Assembly: GCA_964483405.1 (NCBI GenBank)
Contig: CAZABC010000002.1
Coordinates: 62,001 to 126,000, forward strand
Origin: CAZABC01 sp964483405
GTDB lineage: Bacteria; Chloroflexota; Limnocylindria; Limnocylindrales; CSP1-4
Direction of reading: 5' to 3'
Length of the DNA stretch: 64,000 bases
Each line of letters begins with the position of its first letter. Positions within the stretch are counted from its first letter, which is position 1. The notes under the pieces are model-generated. The model searched no databases. It was not told the DNA's origin and saw only the letters and a list, made by a program, of their open reading frames with translations. This document shows, piece by piece, positions 16,865-25,172 of the stretch. The position numbers and the translations under genes are program-made.

Positions 16865-18859
16865 GTGGACCTGCGCGAGGCGTTGGCCAGTCCGGCCGGC
16901 GTGATGGTCGTCCTCCTGACGGTCATCATCGTCGCCCCGTACGTCGCGGAGCGGCTCCGCCTGCCCGGGATCATCGGGCTGCTGATCGGCGGGTTCCTCA
17001 TCGGCGAGACCGGGCTCGACCTGGTGGGCGGCAACGCGGCGCTCGAGTTCATCGGCGACATCGGCCTGCTGTACCTCATGACCCTCGCCGGGCTCGAGCT
17101 GGACCTCAAGGCCTTCTCCCGGATCCGGAACTCGGCGATCCGCTTCGGGCTGCTGACGTTCATCCTCCCGTTCGGCCTCGGGCTGGGGATCGCCATCCGT
17201 CTCGACTACGACCTCCTCGCGGCGATCCTCATCGGCTCGCTCTGGGCGTCGCACACGCTCGTCGTCTACCCGGTCGTCCGCCGCTACGGCCTGGCCACGA
17301 ACCCGGCGGTCAGCGTGACCGTCGGCGCCACGGTCATCACCGACACGCTCGCCCTGCTCGTCCTCGCCGTCGTCGCGGGCACCTTCATCGCCGGTGGCTT
17401 CGACCCGTCGGTCATCGTCGGTCTCGGCATCGGCCTCGTCGTCCTGCTTGCCTACTGCTTCGTCGTCCTGCCGCGGACGGCCCGCGGGTTCTTCCTCGGG
17501 TTCGGACGGGAGCGGGGCCTGCGCTTCCTGTTCGTGTTCGCCGGGTTCCTCTCGGCGGCGGTCGTCGCCGACCTTGCCGGCATCGAGGGCATCGTCGGCG
17601 CGTTCTTCGCCGGACTCGCCCTCAACCGGCTCGTCCCACGCGGCAGCCCGCTCGCCGAGATCGTCGAGTTCTTCGGGTCGTCACTGTTCATCCCGGCCTT
17701 CCTCGTCTCGGTCGGCCTGCTCATCGACCCGTCGGTCATGTTCGATCCGCAGACGCTCGCCCTCGCGGCCGGCTTCCTCGTCGCGGTCACCGGCGGCAAG
17801 CTCCTGGCGGCGGTCATCGCCGGCCGTCTCGCGCGCTACTCGGTCGCCGAGACCGGGGTGATGTTCTCGCTGTCGTACGCCCAGGCGGCCGCGACCCTCG
17901 CCGCGACGAAGGTCGGTTACGACATCGGGCTCTTCGGCGAGGCGACGGTCAACGCGGTCGTCGTCGTCTGCGTCGTCACCCTCCTCGTCGTCTCCCTCGC
18001 AGCGTCGTACTTCGCCGCCCGCGTCGCCCCGCGCGAGGCCGAGGCCGCCCGCCTCGGCGGCACGGTGATCCTGCCGATCGACGACGCCGCGGCCGCGCCG
18101 GCGCTCGTCGCACTCGGCCAGGCGATCGCCGTACCCGACGGCGGCCGGATCGTCCCGATCCACGTCCACGCCGACGACGAGGGGCGGCCACTGGCCGAGG
18201 CCAGGGCGACCGCGCTCGCGATCGACGAGCAGGTCCGGGCGTCGGGCGTCGAGGCGGAGCCCTCGTTCGTCGTCGCTCGGTCGATCGTCCAGGGCGTCCG
18301 GAACACGATCGTCCAGCACGAGGGCACGATGGTCCTCCTCGGCCGCGCCGCCGGCCTGCCGACGGCGGAGCTCGTGTTCGGCGGGCGGGTCGACGACTTC
18401 GTCGCGGCGTCGCCCGTCCCGGTCGTCGTCGCCGCGCTGTCGGACCGCCCGATCGAGCGGGTCGTCGTCGCGGTCAGGGCTACGGACCTCGACGCGAACC
18501 GGCGCGTCGAGCTCGGTCTGGCGATCGAGCTGATCGGCCGGCTCGCCGAGTCGGACCTGCCGATCGTCATCGGCGCCGAGCCGGGCGTGGCGATCCCCGC
18601 CGGTTCGCTTCCCTCGGACGGGGTGACCGTCGAGCCGATGACCGGCGGACGCCCGGCCTGGCTCCGCGCGACCGCGAAGCCCGGCGACCTCGTCGTCTTC
18701 CCGGCGGGCCTCGGGCGCTGGCTGTTCGGCGTCGACGCGGCCCGCATCGCCGCGCTCGAGGGCGTCTCGGTCGCCGTCATCAGCGGCCCGAACCGGGCCG
18801 GGGCGGTCGTCCCGGCCATGGACACCGGGTCCGGGGTCCTCGGCGGCGCGTCCGCCTGA
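16865..18859 (+). CDS. CPA2-type cation:proton antiporter with C-terminal USP-like region
   Basis: 664 residues with a GTG start preceded by GGAGG. The first ~385 residues have 11-12 hydrophobic helices, beginning VMVVLLTVIIVAPYVAERLR, with the KefB/NhaP-like segment LLYLMTLAGLELDLKAF and the transport-site region ATVITDTLALLVLAV. From about residue 395 the protein is soluble and resembles one or two universal-stress-protein-like alpha-beta domains (TVILPIDDAAAAPALVALG, GTMVLLGRAAG), probably a nucleotide-sensing regulator. It would exchange Na+ or K+ for protons at the cytoplasmic membrane. A TAGAGT hexamer about 70 nt upstream is a candidate -10. Confidence 0.8.
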   Translation: MDLREALASPAGVMVVLLTVIIVAPYVAERLRLPGIIGLLIGGFLIGETGLDLVGGNAALEFIGDIGLLYLMTLAGLELDLKAFSRIRNSAIRFGLLTFILPFGLGLGIAIRLDYDLLAAILIGSLWASHTLVVYPVVRRYGLATNPAVSVTVGATVITDTLALLVLAVVAGTFIAGGFDPSVIVGLGIGLVVLLAYCFVVLPRTARGFFLGFGRERGLRFLFVFAGFLSAAVVADLAGIEGIVGAFFAGLALNRLVPRGSPLAEIVEFFGSSLFIPAFLVSVGLLIDPSVMFDPQTLALAAGFLVAVTGGKLLAAVIAGRLARYSVAETGVMFSLSYAQAAATLAATKVGYDIGLFGEATVNAVVVVCVVTLLVVSLAASYFAARVAPREAEAARLGGTVILPIDDAAAAPALVALGQAIAVPDGGRIVPIHVHADDEGRPLAEARATALAIDEQVRASGVEAEPSFVVARSIVQGVRNTIVQHEGTMVLLGRAAGLPTAELVFGGRVDDFVAASPVPVVVAALSDRPIERVVVAVRATDLDANRRVELGLAIELIGRLAESDLPIVIGAEPGVAIPAGSLPSDGVTVEPMTGGRPAWLRATAKPGDLVVFPAGLGRWLFGVDAARIAALEGVSVAVISGPNRAGAVVPAMDTGSGVLGGASA

Positions 18860-18928
18860 GGCGGGCTCGAGGGGGCTGCGCCGGGGCGGCGGCTCGACGG
18901 CCGCGCGACCTGCGCTCGCGCCGCGCCG

Positions 18929-19477
18929 TCAGGCGGGCGGGCCGAGGTCGTCGAGGATCACCTCGACGACCATCCCGACGTCGCGCCCATCCGTCTCGAC
19001 GACGAGATCCGCGACGCCGGTGAAGCGCGCCGCGCGCCGCGCATCGAGGTCGAGGAACGACGCGACCGGGTCCCGGCCGTGCCGGGGTCGGTGGGCTGCG
19101 GCGTCCGTGGCGAGGCGGGCGACGAGGACGGCTGGGCCGGCCCGGAGCCAGACGGCGCGGACCGTCGGGTCGGCGAGCGCCGCCCGGCAGACCGGGTCGT
19201 CGACGACGCTCGCCGCCGCGGCGACGACGGCGCGGCCCGGCATGGCGAGGGCATCGAGGAGGACCCGCGCCTCCACGGCGTGCAGGGCGGCGACGCCGTG
19301 CCGCGACTCGCGATCGGCCGCGGTCATGGTCCGGCCGTCGGCCACGCCGGTCTCGAGCCGTTCGTCGCTGTCGACGAACGGGAGCCCGAGGCGCTCGGCG
19401 AGCGCGCGGCCGACCGTCGTCTTGCCGGCCCCCATCGAGCCGACGAGGACGACGGCCCGCCAGGGCGGTCGCGGCAT
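18929..19477 (-). CDS. Shikimate-kinase-like P-loop kinase with altered substrate residues
   Basis: 182 residues. The Walker A motif is GSMGAGKTTVG and the FVDSDERLE strand keeps the acidic pair of shikimate kinase. The C-terminal lid RPRHGRDP and ARRAARFTGVADLVVET also fit AroK. Two shikimate-contacting features are missing. The FR of the FRxxE helix reads LH (ALHAVEARVL), and the GGG loop reads AAAAS. No other aromatic-pathway gene is nearby. It may be a repurposed small-molecule kinase rather than AroK, so I give no symbol. It lies 25 bp after the HhH gene in the same direction. Confidence 0.6.
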   Translation of the reverse strand: MPRPPWRAVVLVGSMGAGKTTVGRALAERLGLPFVDSDERLETGVADGRTMTAADRESRHGVAALHAVEARVLLDALAMPGRAVVAAAASVVDDPVCRAALADPTVRAVWLRAGPAVLVARLATDAAAHRPRHGRDPVASFLDLDARRAARFTGVADLVVETDGRDVGMVVEVILDDLGPPA

Positions 19478-19502
19478 GCCGGCGCCCGGTGCGCCCCGTG
19501 CC

Positions 19503-20081
19503 TCAGCCGTCCGCGCGGGCCGCGGCCTTCATCTCGCGCTTGCGGGCCTGGTAGGTCGCCAGCGCCTCCGCGGAATCGACGTCGGCGAGCGTCGGACCGG
19601 TCGGCATGACCGCCTCCCAGCCATCCGGCCGGAGCCCGAATCGGCGGACGAGGACCCCGACGATGGTCGCGGCCTTCATCTCGCCGATGCCCGGCAGCGC
19701 CCGGAGACGGGCGAGGAGGTCGGCGCCGTCGCGGGCCTCTGTCCAGACCCGTCGGACGTCACCGCCATGGTCGGCTACGACCGCGGCGCAGAGCGCCTGG
19801 ACCCGCTCGGCCATCGAGCCCGGGAAGCGGTGCAGCGCCGGCGGTGTGCGGAAGGCCGTCGCAAGCGCCTCCGGGTCCATCGCCGCGATCACCGCGGCAT
19901 CGAGCGTGCCGATGCGGCGGCGGAGCTCGAGCGGGCCGGCGAACGCCTTCTGGACGGTGACCTGCTGGTCGAGGACGAAGCCGATGGCGAGGGCGAGCGG
20001 GTCCGTGGCAAGGAGGGCGTCGGCCTCCGGATCGCCGGTGAACGGGAGGCTGGTCACGGGGGCGGTCGGCGGTGTCGTCAT
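19503..20081 (-). CDS. HhH-GPD family DNA-repair-like protein
   Basis: 192 residues. FVLDQQVTVQKAFAGPLELR and the hairpin LPGIGEMKAATIVGVLVRRF show an HhH-GPD fold. The layout agrees with an uncharacterised HhH-GPD family common in Actinobacteria (TIGR03252 type). The usual catalytic Asp after the hairpin is not clearly in place (RPDGWEAVMP follows), so glycosylase activity is doubtful. The N-terminal LPFTGDPEADALLATDPLAL is typical of that family. It heads a two-gene unit with the kinase-like gene. A TAGCAT box stands 6 nt before the ATG. Confidence 0.7.
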   Translation of the reverse strand: MTTPPTAPVTSLPFTGDPEADALLATDPLALAIGFVLDQQVTVQKAFAGPLELRRRIGTLDAAVIAAMDPEALATAFRTPPALHRFPGSMAERVQALCAAVVADHGGDVRRVWTEARDGADLLARLRALPGIGEMKAATIVGVLVRRFGLRPDGWEAVMPTGPTLADVDSAEALATYQARKREMKAAARADG

Positions 20082-20087
20082 GGCCGG

Positions 20088-20093
20088 ATGCTA
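20088..20093 (-). promoter_or_regulatory. TAGCAT -10 box, leaderless HhH gene
   Basis: TAGCAT on the minus strand, 6 nt before the ATG at 20081, with no ribosome binding site. Confidence 0.5.
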
Positions 20094-20120
20094 CCGCGGG
20101 CCGCTCGGCACCGACAGCCG

Positions 20121-20151
20121 TTGGACGGCGGACGGCTCGGCGGGCGACACT
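20121..20151 (+). promoter_or_regulatory. Candidate promoter for the DsbA-like gene
   Basis: TTGGAC (20121-20126) and GACACT (20146-20151) with a 19-bp spacer. The -10-like element ends 6 nt before the ATG at 20158, again implying a leaderless transcript, although it differs from TANNNT at the first base. Confidence 0.35.
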
Positions 20152-20157
20152 CCGCGC

Positions 20158-21087
20158 ATGACGAACCCGACCGACGACGCGCCGCACGGCGCCCCGATCC
20201 CGCCGCCGCCCGCGCCCGAGGGGCCGCCAGCGGCCCCGTCCGAGCCGGCGGCCCCGGCCGAGCCGGCAGCCCCGGCCGCGCCCCCGCCGGCCGAGCCGGC
20301 CCGTGGTGGCCGGGGTCCGCTCGGCTATGTCATCGCCCTCGTCGGCGGCCTGGCGATCGGCGTCGTCGCCTTCGCCCTCGCCGGCTCGCTCGCGGCTGGC
20401 CCGGCTGCCACCCCCGAGCCCTCCAGCGCGGCATCCCCGTCGCCGAGCGGCGGGGCCGGCGGGTATGAGCGCGGCATGGCCCTCGGCGACCCCGACGCCC
20501 CAGTGACGATCGAGGTCTGGGCCGACTACCAGTGCCCGTACTGCGGGCTCCAGGCCCACGGCGTCGAGCCGGCGATCGAGCGGATGTACGCCGCGACCGG
20601 GCGGGCGACGATGGTGTTCCGCGACTTCGCGTTCCTCGGCCAGGAGTCGTTCGACGCGGCCGTCGCCGCTCGCTGCGCCGGGCAGCAGGACACCTACTGG
20701 CACTACCACGACCTCGTCTTCGCCTCGCAGAGTGGTGAGAACCAGGGGGCGTTCGCCCGCGAGCGCCTGGTCGGGCTGGCCTCCTTCGCCGGCCTCGACG
20801 AGGCGGCCTTCACCGCCTGCCTCGACGACCCGGCGGTCCTCGCCGAGGTCGAGGCCGACACGGCCGAGGGTCGGACGTTCGGCGTCTCGTCGACCCCGAC
20901 GATCCGGATCGTCGGCCCGATGAGCACCCAGATCGTGACCGGCCTGAAGCCGCTCTCGGAGATCGAGGCGGCGGTCGAGCGCTCGATCAGCGAGCCGCCG
21001 ACACCGAGCTCGTCCCCGAGCCCCGGCAGCGGGGCGAGCGCCTCGCCGAGTCCCGCCACCAGCCCGGCCGCCTCGCCGAGCCCGTAG
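20158..21087 (+). CDS. Membrane-anchored DsbA-like thiol-disulfide oxidoreductase
   Basis: 309 residues. The N-terminal 55 residues are a Pro/Ala-rich cytoplasmic tail. A transmembrane helix follows (LGYVIALVGGLAIGVVAFAL), then a Ser/Pro linker and a thioredoxin-fold domain. The active site is C126-P-Y-C129 in DYQCPYCGLQ. The cis-proline loop is VSSTPTIRIVG. The layout is like BdbD/DsbA_4 proteins of Gram-positive bacteria, which introduce disulfides into exported proteins. The C-terminus is a Pro/Ser/Ala low-complexity tail. It shares its upstream region with the divergent HhH gene and converges on the lipid-kinase gene. Confidence 0.8.
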   Translation: MTNPTDDAPHGAPIPPPPAPEGPPAAPSEPAAPAEPAAPAAPPPAEPARGGRGPLGYVIALVGGLAIGVVAFALAGSLAAGPAATPEPSSAASPSPSGGAGGYERGMALGDPDAPVTIEVWADYQCPYCGLQAHGVEPAIERMYAATGRATMVFRDFAFLGQESFDAAVAARCAGQQDTYWHYHDLVFASQSGENQGAFARERLVGLASFAGLDEAAFTACLDDPAVLAEVEADTAEGRTFGVSSTPTIRIVGPMSTQIVTGLKPLSEIEAAVERSISEPPTPSSSPSPGSGASASPSPATSPAASPSP

Positions 21088-21116
21088 CGACAGCGCCCGC
21101 TCTGGTCCGTCCGACC

Positions 21117-21132
21117 CCGGGCCCAAGCCCGG
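21117..21132. terminator. Small hairpin between convergent genes
   Basis: CCGGGC and GCCCGG form a 6-bp stem with a CCAA loop, lying after the DsbA-like gene and touching the stop codon of the lipid-kinase gene. It could serve both strands. Short stem, so low confidence. Confidence 0.35.
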
Positions 21133-22086
21133 TCAGGCCGGCGGGACGATCACCCGGACCGACCCGGGCACGACCCGGGCCGTCATCCGGCCGCTGCCGA
21201 CCCGGTCGCCGTCGACCTCGACCGGCTCCGGCGGGTCGCCCGCGATGTCGACGGCGACCTCGGTCCCGGCCAGCCGGAGGCCCTTGCCGGTCGCGCCCCA
21301 GCCCGGAGCAGCGCCGGCGAGGAGTTCCAGCGCGCCGACGACGCTGCCGACGACGCCGCCCCGGACGAGGAAGACGTGGAGCCGGCCGTCGTCCGGCCGG
21401 ATGGGCAGGCGCGGCCGAAGGAGCCCGGGGATCACCTCGCCGGCGTTCGCGACGAGGACGACGATCGCCTCGGTCTCGTGGCGGACGCCGTCGACCGTCA
21501 GGACGGCCGGGCGCGGCCGGAGGTCGCCCACCTGCCCGAGCGCCGCGACGAGGTAGGCGCCGATCCCGTAGCGTCGCTTGGCGTCCTTCGAGGCCGCCGC
21601 GATGAACCGGGCGTCGAGCCCGATCCCGGCGGCGACGAGGAACGGCGACCCGCCGGGCTCCCCGGTCCGGTCGTCCGTGTCCCAGGTCGCAGCGCCCTGG
21701 TCGATCGCCCGGACCTGGCCCGACCGGAGCGTCGCGAGGGCCGACCGGCGATCGGTCGGGATCCCGAGGGCCGACGCCAGCAGGTTGCCGGTGCCCGCCG
21801 GCACGACGCCGAGCGCGACGTCGCGGGGCCCGCTGCCGGCAGCGGCCTCGCGGACCGTGCCGTCGCCCCCGACGGCGACGACGAGTCCGGCTCCCGCGTC
21901 GACGGCGGCGGCGACCGTCGAGCGGAGCGTCGCGGCATCGGGGCACTCGACGACCTCGACGGTCCGATGGCCGCGGGCGCTCGCGGCTCGGGCAGCGTCG
22001 GCGGCGTAGGCGGCGCGCCGCCCCGGGTCGACGAGTCGCGACGCGCCGAGCCCGAGGACGACGATGGCCGGACGGTCGTCGTGCAC
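21133..22086 (-). CDS. Diacylglycerol-kinase-family lipid kinase
   Basis: 317 residues with a GTG start. The nucleotide-binding loop VVAVGGDGTVREAAAG and GVVPAGTGNLLASALGI identify the DAGK/sphingosine-kinase/YegS fold. The protein phosphorylates a lipid, probably diacylglycerol, using ATP or a polyphosphate donor. FLVAAGIGLDARFI and IRPDDGRLHVFLV are C-terminal domain landmarks. I chose the GTG at 22086 because it begins just before the first beta strand (RPAIVVLGLG) and has a TACGCT box 7 nt upstream. It is divergent from the MBL hydrolase gene, 70 bp apart. Confidence 0.8.
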   Translation of the reverse strand: MHDDRPAIVVLGLGASRLVDPGRRAAYAADAARAASARGHRTVEVVECPDAATLRSTVAAAVDAGAGLVVAVGGDGTVREAAAGSGPRDVALGVVPAGTGNLLASALGIPTDRRSALATLRSGQVRAIDQGAATWDTDDRTGEPGGSPFLVAAGIGLDARFIAAASKDAKRRYGIGAYLVAALGQVGDLRPRPAVLTVDGVRHETEAIVVLVANAGEVIPGLLRPRLPIRPDDGRLHVFLVRGGVVGSVVGALELLAGAAPGWGATGKGLRLAGTEVAVDIAGDPPEPVEVDGDRVGSGRMTARVVPGSVRVIVPPA

Positions 22087-22093
22087 GTCCCCG

Positions 22094-22099
22094 AGCGTA
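22094..22099 (-). promoter_or_regulatory. TACGCT -10 box, leaderless lipid-kinase gene
   Basis: TACGCT on the minus strand, 7 nt before the GTG at 22086. No Shine-Dalgarno sequence is present. Confidence 0.45.
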
Positions 22100-22156
22100 G
22101 CGCCGAACGCGTCGGCCGATCGCGCCGCGCCGCCGCGGCTATGCGACGATGACCGC

Positions 22157-22948
22157 GTGAGCCACGAGCCGCGGATCCACTTCCTCGGGCACGCGACGGT
22201 CATGATCGAGCTCGAGGACCATCGGATCCTCACCGACCCGGCCCTCCGCCCGATCATCGGGCCGCTCGTCCGGTCCGGCCCGGTCCCGACGCCGGCCGAC
22301 TACGCCGACGTCGACCTCGTCCTCATCTCGCACCTCCATCACGACCATCTCGACCTGCCCTCGCTGCGGCTCCTGCCCGGCGATCCGACGGTCCTCGTGC
22401 CGGTCGGCGGCGGGCCGTTCCTCCGCCGCAACGGCGTCGGCGACGTCGTCGAGGTCGCGGAGGGCGACCGGATCGATCGCGGGAGCCTCCGGATCCGGGC
22501 CGTCCAGGCGGTCCACCCCGGCCAGCGGCCGCCGCTCGGGCCGACCGGACCGGCGCTCGGCTACCTCCTCGAGGGCGCTCGGCACCGGATCTACTTCGCC
22601 GGCGACACCGACATCTACGGCGGGATGGCCGAGCTCGGCGATCCCGACATCGCCCTCATCCCGGTCAGCGGCTGGGGCCCCACCCGCGGCAAGGGCCACC
22701 TCGACCCGAGGGAGGCGGCCGAGGCGCTCCGCCTCATCCGGCCCCGGGTCGCGATCCCGATCCACTGGGGGACGTTCTGGCCCCGGGGGCTCGGCATGGT
22801 CCGGGCCGATCGCCGGACCGGCGCTGCGGCGCTCTTCGCCAAGCACGCGGCCGAGGTCGCCCCCGAGGTCGACGTCCGGATCGCCCTGCCGGGCGAGCGC
22901 GTCTCGCTGCCGCGTCACCACGACCACCCGGTCGAGGCGACCGGGTGA
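22157..22948 (+). CDS. MBL-fold metallo-hydrolase (UlaG-like)
   Basis: 263 residues with a GTG start. The di-metal motif is SHLHHDHLD, with a further metal His in AVQAVHPG, FAGDTDIYGGM supplying the bridging Asp, and IPIHWGTF supplying the last His. IHFLGHATVMIELEDHRILTDP is the typical N-terminal hairpin of the UlaG/beta-lactamase-superfamily lactonase group. The substrate is unknown. GACGAT (22145-22150) lies 6 nt before the start, a weaker version of the local leaderless -10. The stop overlaps the next gene by GTGA, so both are translationally coupled. Confidence 0.8.
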   Translation: MSHEPRIHFLGHATVMIELEDHRILTDPALRPIIGPLVRSGPVPTPADYADVDLVLISHLHHDHLDLPSLRLLPGDPTVLVPVGGGPFLRRNGVGDVVEVAEGDRIDRGSLRIRAVQAVHPGQRPPLGPTGPALGYLLEGARHRIYFAGDTDIYGGMAELGDPDIALIPVSGWGPTRGKGHLDPREAAEALRLIRPRVAIPIHWGTFWPRGLGMVRADRRTGAAALFAKHAAEVAPEVDVRIALPGERVSLPRHHDHPVEATG

Positions 22949-23715
22949 GGACCGTCACCCGCAAGTCGGCCCGCGAGATCGAGCAGATGCGGCGGGCGGG
23001 CCGACTCGTGGCCGAGGTCCTCGCGCTCGTCGAGTCGAGCCTCCGGCCAGGCGTCACCGCCGCGGAGCTCGACGCGGCCGTCGAGCGCCACATCCGGGCC
23101 GCCGGCGGCCTGCCGTCGTTCAAGGGCTACCGGATCGACCCGGCCACGCCACCGTTCCCGGGCTCGATCTGCGTCTCGATCGACGACGAGGTCGTCCACG
23201 GGCTGCCCGACAGGCGGGTCATCCGCGAGGGGATGCTCGTGTCGATCGACGCGGGCGCGATCGTCGACGGCTGGCACGGCGACGCGGCCCGCACGTTCTA
23301 CGTCGGCGATCCGCCGGCGGAGATCGCCGCCTTCATCGAGACGACCCGCCTCGCGCTCATCGCCGGGATCGCCGCGGCCCGACCCGGCGCCCGGATCGGC
23401 GACATCTCGGGGGCCGTCGAGGACGTAGCGACGGCGGCCGGCTACGGCATCGTCCGCGAGTGCGTCGGCCACGGGATCGGCACCGCGATGCACGAGCCGC
23501 CCGACGTCCCGAACTTCCGTGGTCGCTCGGCGGGGATGCGGCTCGAGCCGGGACTCTGCGTCGCCATCGAGCCGATGCTGACGATGGGCCGGCCGGTCGT
23601 AGGCCTGCTCGACGACGGCTGGACGATCGTCACCCGCGACGGATCGCTCGCCTGCCACTTCGAGCACACGGTCGCGATCACCGACGACGGGCCGGTGATC
23701 CTGACGACCGTCTGA
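22945..23715 (+). CDS. map: Type I methionine aminopeptidase
   Basis: 256 residues with a GTG start overlapping the previous stop (GTGA). It removes the initiator methionine from new proteins. Metal ligands and active-site residues are visible: DDEVVHGLP (His), SIDAGAIVDGWHGDAARTF (two Asp), GHGIGTAMHEPPDVPNF (His), AIEPML (Glu) and FEHTVAIT (Glu). It lacks the N-terminal SH3-binding zinc extension seen in some paralogs. Coupling with an MBL hydrolase is unusual and may be only shared expression. Confidence 0.93.
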   Translation: MRTVTRKSAREIEQMRRAGRLVAEVLALVESSLRPGVTAAELDAAVERHIRAAGGLPSFKGYRIDPATPPFPGSICVSIDDEVVHGLPDRRVIREGMLVSIDAGAIVDGWHGDAARTFYVGDPPAEIAAFIETTRLALIAGIAAARPGARIGDISGAVEDVATAAGYGIVRECVGHGIGTAMHEPPDVPNFRGRSAGMRLEPGLCVAIEPMLTMGRPVVGLLDDGWTIVTRDGSLACHFEHTVAITDDGPVILTTV

Positions 23716-23743
23716 GGCCGGCGTCCCCGGGCGGAGTCCCGCC

Positions 23744-24238
23744 TCAGCCCCGGGCGATCGGCGCGATCGTCGCCCCGGTGAGGCCGACCAGGTCGGCCGG
23801 GTCGAGCTCGACCTGGAGCCCGCGCCGGCCGGCGCTGACGAACACCGTCGCGTGGGCGAGGGCGCCCTCGTCGACGACCGTCGGGAGCCGCCGCCGCCCA
23901 CCGAGCGGGCTGATCCCCCCGACGACGTATCCGGTCGCCCGCTCGGCGGCAGCGGGCTCGGCCATGACCGCCCGGCGACCGCCCACGGCGGCGGCGAGCG
24001 CCTTGAGGTCGAGCTCGCCGGCGACCGGGACGACGCCGAGGACGAGCGTCCCGTCGACCGCGGCCACGAGCGTCTTGAGGAGCCGCTCGGGCGACACGGC
24101 GAGGGCCACCGCGGTCTCCTCGCCGTAGGCATGCCGCCCGCCGCGCGCGTCGACCCGCTCGTCGAGCTCGTAGGCGTGGACGGTGTGCGCGACCTTCGCC
24201 GCGACGAGCGCGGCCAGCGCTGGCGTGGCCGGGGGCAT
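23744..24238 (-). CDS. ybaK: YbaK/EbsC-type aminoacyl-tRNA deacylase
   Basis: 164 residues. The conserved Lys lies in SPERLLKTLVA, followed by GTLVLGVVPVAGELDLKALA and TGYVVGGISPLG. These match YbaK, which hydrolyses Cys-tRNA(Pro) and some related mischarged tRNAs in trans. The gene begins 9 bp after the hypothetical gene on the same strand and also has its own TAGATT box, so it may be both co-transcribed and separately expressed. Confidence 0.88.
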   Translation of the reverse strand: MPPATPALAALVAAKVAHTVHAYELDERVDARGGRHAYGEETAVALAVSPERLLKTLVAAVDGTLVLGVVPVAGELDLKALAAAVGGRRAVMAEPAAAERATGYVVGGISPLGGRRRLPTVVDEGALAHATVFVSAGRRGLQVELDPADLVGLTGATIAPIARG

Positions 24239-24244
24239 GCCCCG

Positions 24245-24250
24245 AATCTA
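24245..24250 (-). promoter_or_regulatory. ybaK: TAGATT -10 box, leaderless ybaK
   Basis: TAGATT on the minus strand, 6 nt before the ATG at 24238. The first three bases are also the TAG stop codon of the upstream gene. Confidence 0.4.
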
Positions 24251-24868
24251 GCCGCTCGCGGCGGACACGGGCGGGCTGCCGAGGTCGGGCGGTGTCGTGC
24301 CCGGCATCGGAGGCGCCGGGGGCGGTGACGGATCCGCGGCCGACGGGGCGATCGGCCCCCCGGGCTCGTCGCGGACCCGGACCTCGAGGTGGGCGCCGGG
24401 GAAGAAGAAGCCGAGCATGAGCCCGGCCTCGACCCGGTCGACCGCGTAGCGGTTGACGAGGAGGTGCTCGTGCGAGGCGACGACCGCGTCGGGCGCGTCG
24501 AGGAGGGCGATATCGACGGAGCGAAGGTGGACGAAGTCGCCGGTCGGCCGGGCGAGCGCCCGTCCGGGATCGAAGCCCGGCATCGTCGGCAGCTCGCCGG
24601 TCAACCGGTACGGGCCGACGTCGATCGTCACGGCGTGCCAGGTCGCGTGGACGGGGACGTCCGCCTCGGACGGGACGACGAGCAGGAGGCCCTCGACAGC
24701 GACCGACTCGGTCGCCGACGCGACGGCGGCTCCGTCGAGGGTGATCCCCTGGATCTGCACGACCCGGACCTCGTCGAGCGTCTCGAGGGCGTCTCGGAGC
24801 CGACCGGCCACGTCGACCAGGCCGGTGAACGAGCCGTCGGCCGTGTAGGCCTCGATCGGGACGGGCAT
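24248..24868 (-). CDS. Conserved-looking hypothetical protein
   Basis: 206 residues that I do not recognise. It opens MPVPIEAYTADGSFTGLVDV and contains several beta-rich segments (VRVVQIQGITLDGAAV, LLVVPSEADVPVHATWHAVTIDVGPY, MLGFFFPGAHLEVRVRDE). The last 35 residues are Pro/Ala-rich and disordered. The segments HLRSVDIALLDAP and VVASHEHLLVNRYAVDRVE suggest a compact beta domain, perhaps ligand-binding. There is no signal peptide and no membrane segment. A GGAG lies about 8 nt upstream of the ATG. Confidence 0.6.
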   Translation of the reverse strand: MPVPIEAYTADGSFTGLVDVAGRLRDALETLDEVRVVQIQGITLDGAAVASATESVAVEGLLLVVPSEADVPVHATWHAVTIDVGPYRLTGELPTMPGFDPGRALARPTGDFVHLRSVDIALLDAPDAVVASHEHLLVNRYAVDRVEAGLMLGFFFPGAHLEVRVRDEPGGPIAPSAADPSPPPAPPMPGTTPPDLGSPPVSAASG

Positions 24869-25168
24869 CTGCGGCTCCGTCGGGCGAAGATCGGATCCGA
24901 GCCTGCGGCGCCGGGTCGACGCCGTCCAGACCCGGAGGTACCGCGCCGCCCCGGCGGAGGTCCCGCGCCGCCGTCACGGGGCGAGATCGCGGCGCGCCCA
25001 CGCACCGTACAGGGCCCCCGGGAGTGGTTCGCGGCCCGCATCGGCTATCCTGCGGCTGCCGCCTGCGCCGGCCGCCGGCGGCTGCCGCCGCCGGCGTGTC
25101 GACCCGTCCCACGGGCCACCGCGCCCATCGTCACCGCCCTGGTCCCGGGGCGGACCAGGAGGAATGCC
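24869..25168. other. 300-bp divergent non-coding region
   Basis: Lies between the hypothetical gene (minus) and the helicase (plus). No gene seen. A TATCCT at 25046-25051 is a candidate -10 for the helicase, giving a leader of about 110 nt. AGGAGG at 25157-25162 is the helicase ribosome binding site. Confidence 0.4.
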
Positions 25169-25172
25169 CTGA
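25157..25172 (+). promoter_or_regulatory. Ribosome binding site and minimal ATG-CCC-TGA reading frame before the helicase
   Basis: AGGAGG (25157-25162) is followed 6 nt later by an in-frame CTG (25169), the apparent helicase start. An out-of-frame ATG (25164) gives the two-codon frame ATG-CCC-TGA that overlaps the CTG, so ribosomes stopping there would sit on the helicase start. Confidence 0.45.

Noticed and set aside
18929..19477. Calling this gene aroK
   Set aside because: Shikimate-contacting Arg and Gly residues are missing and no pathway neighbours are present.
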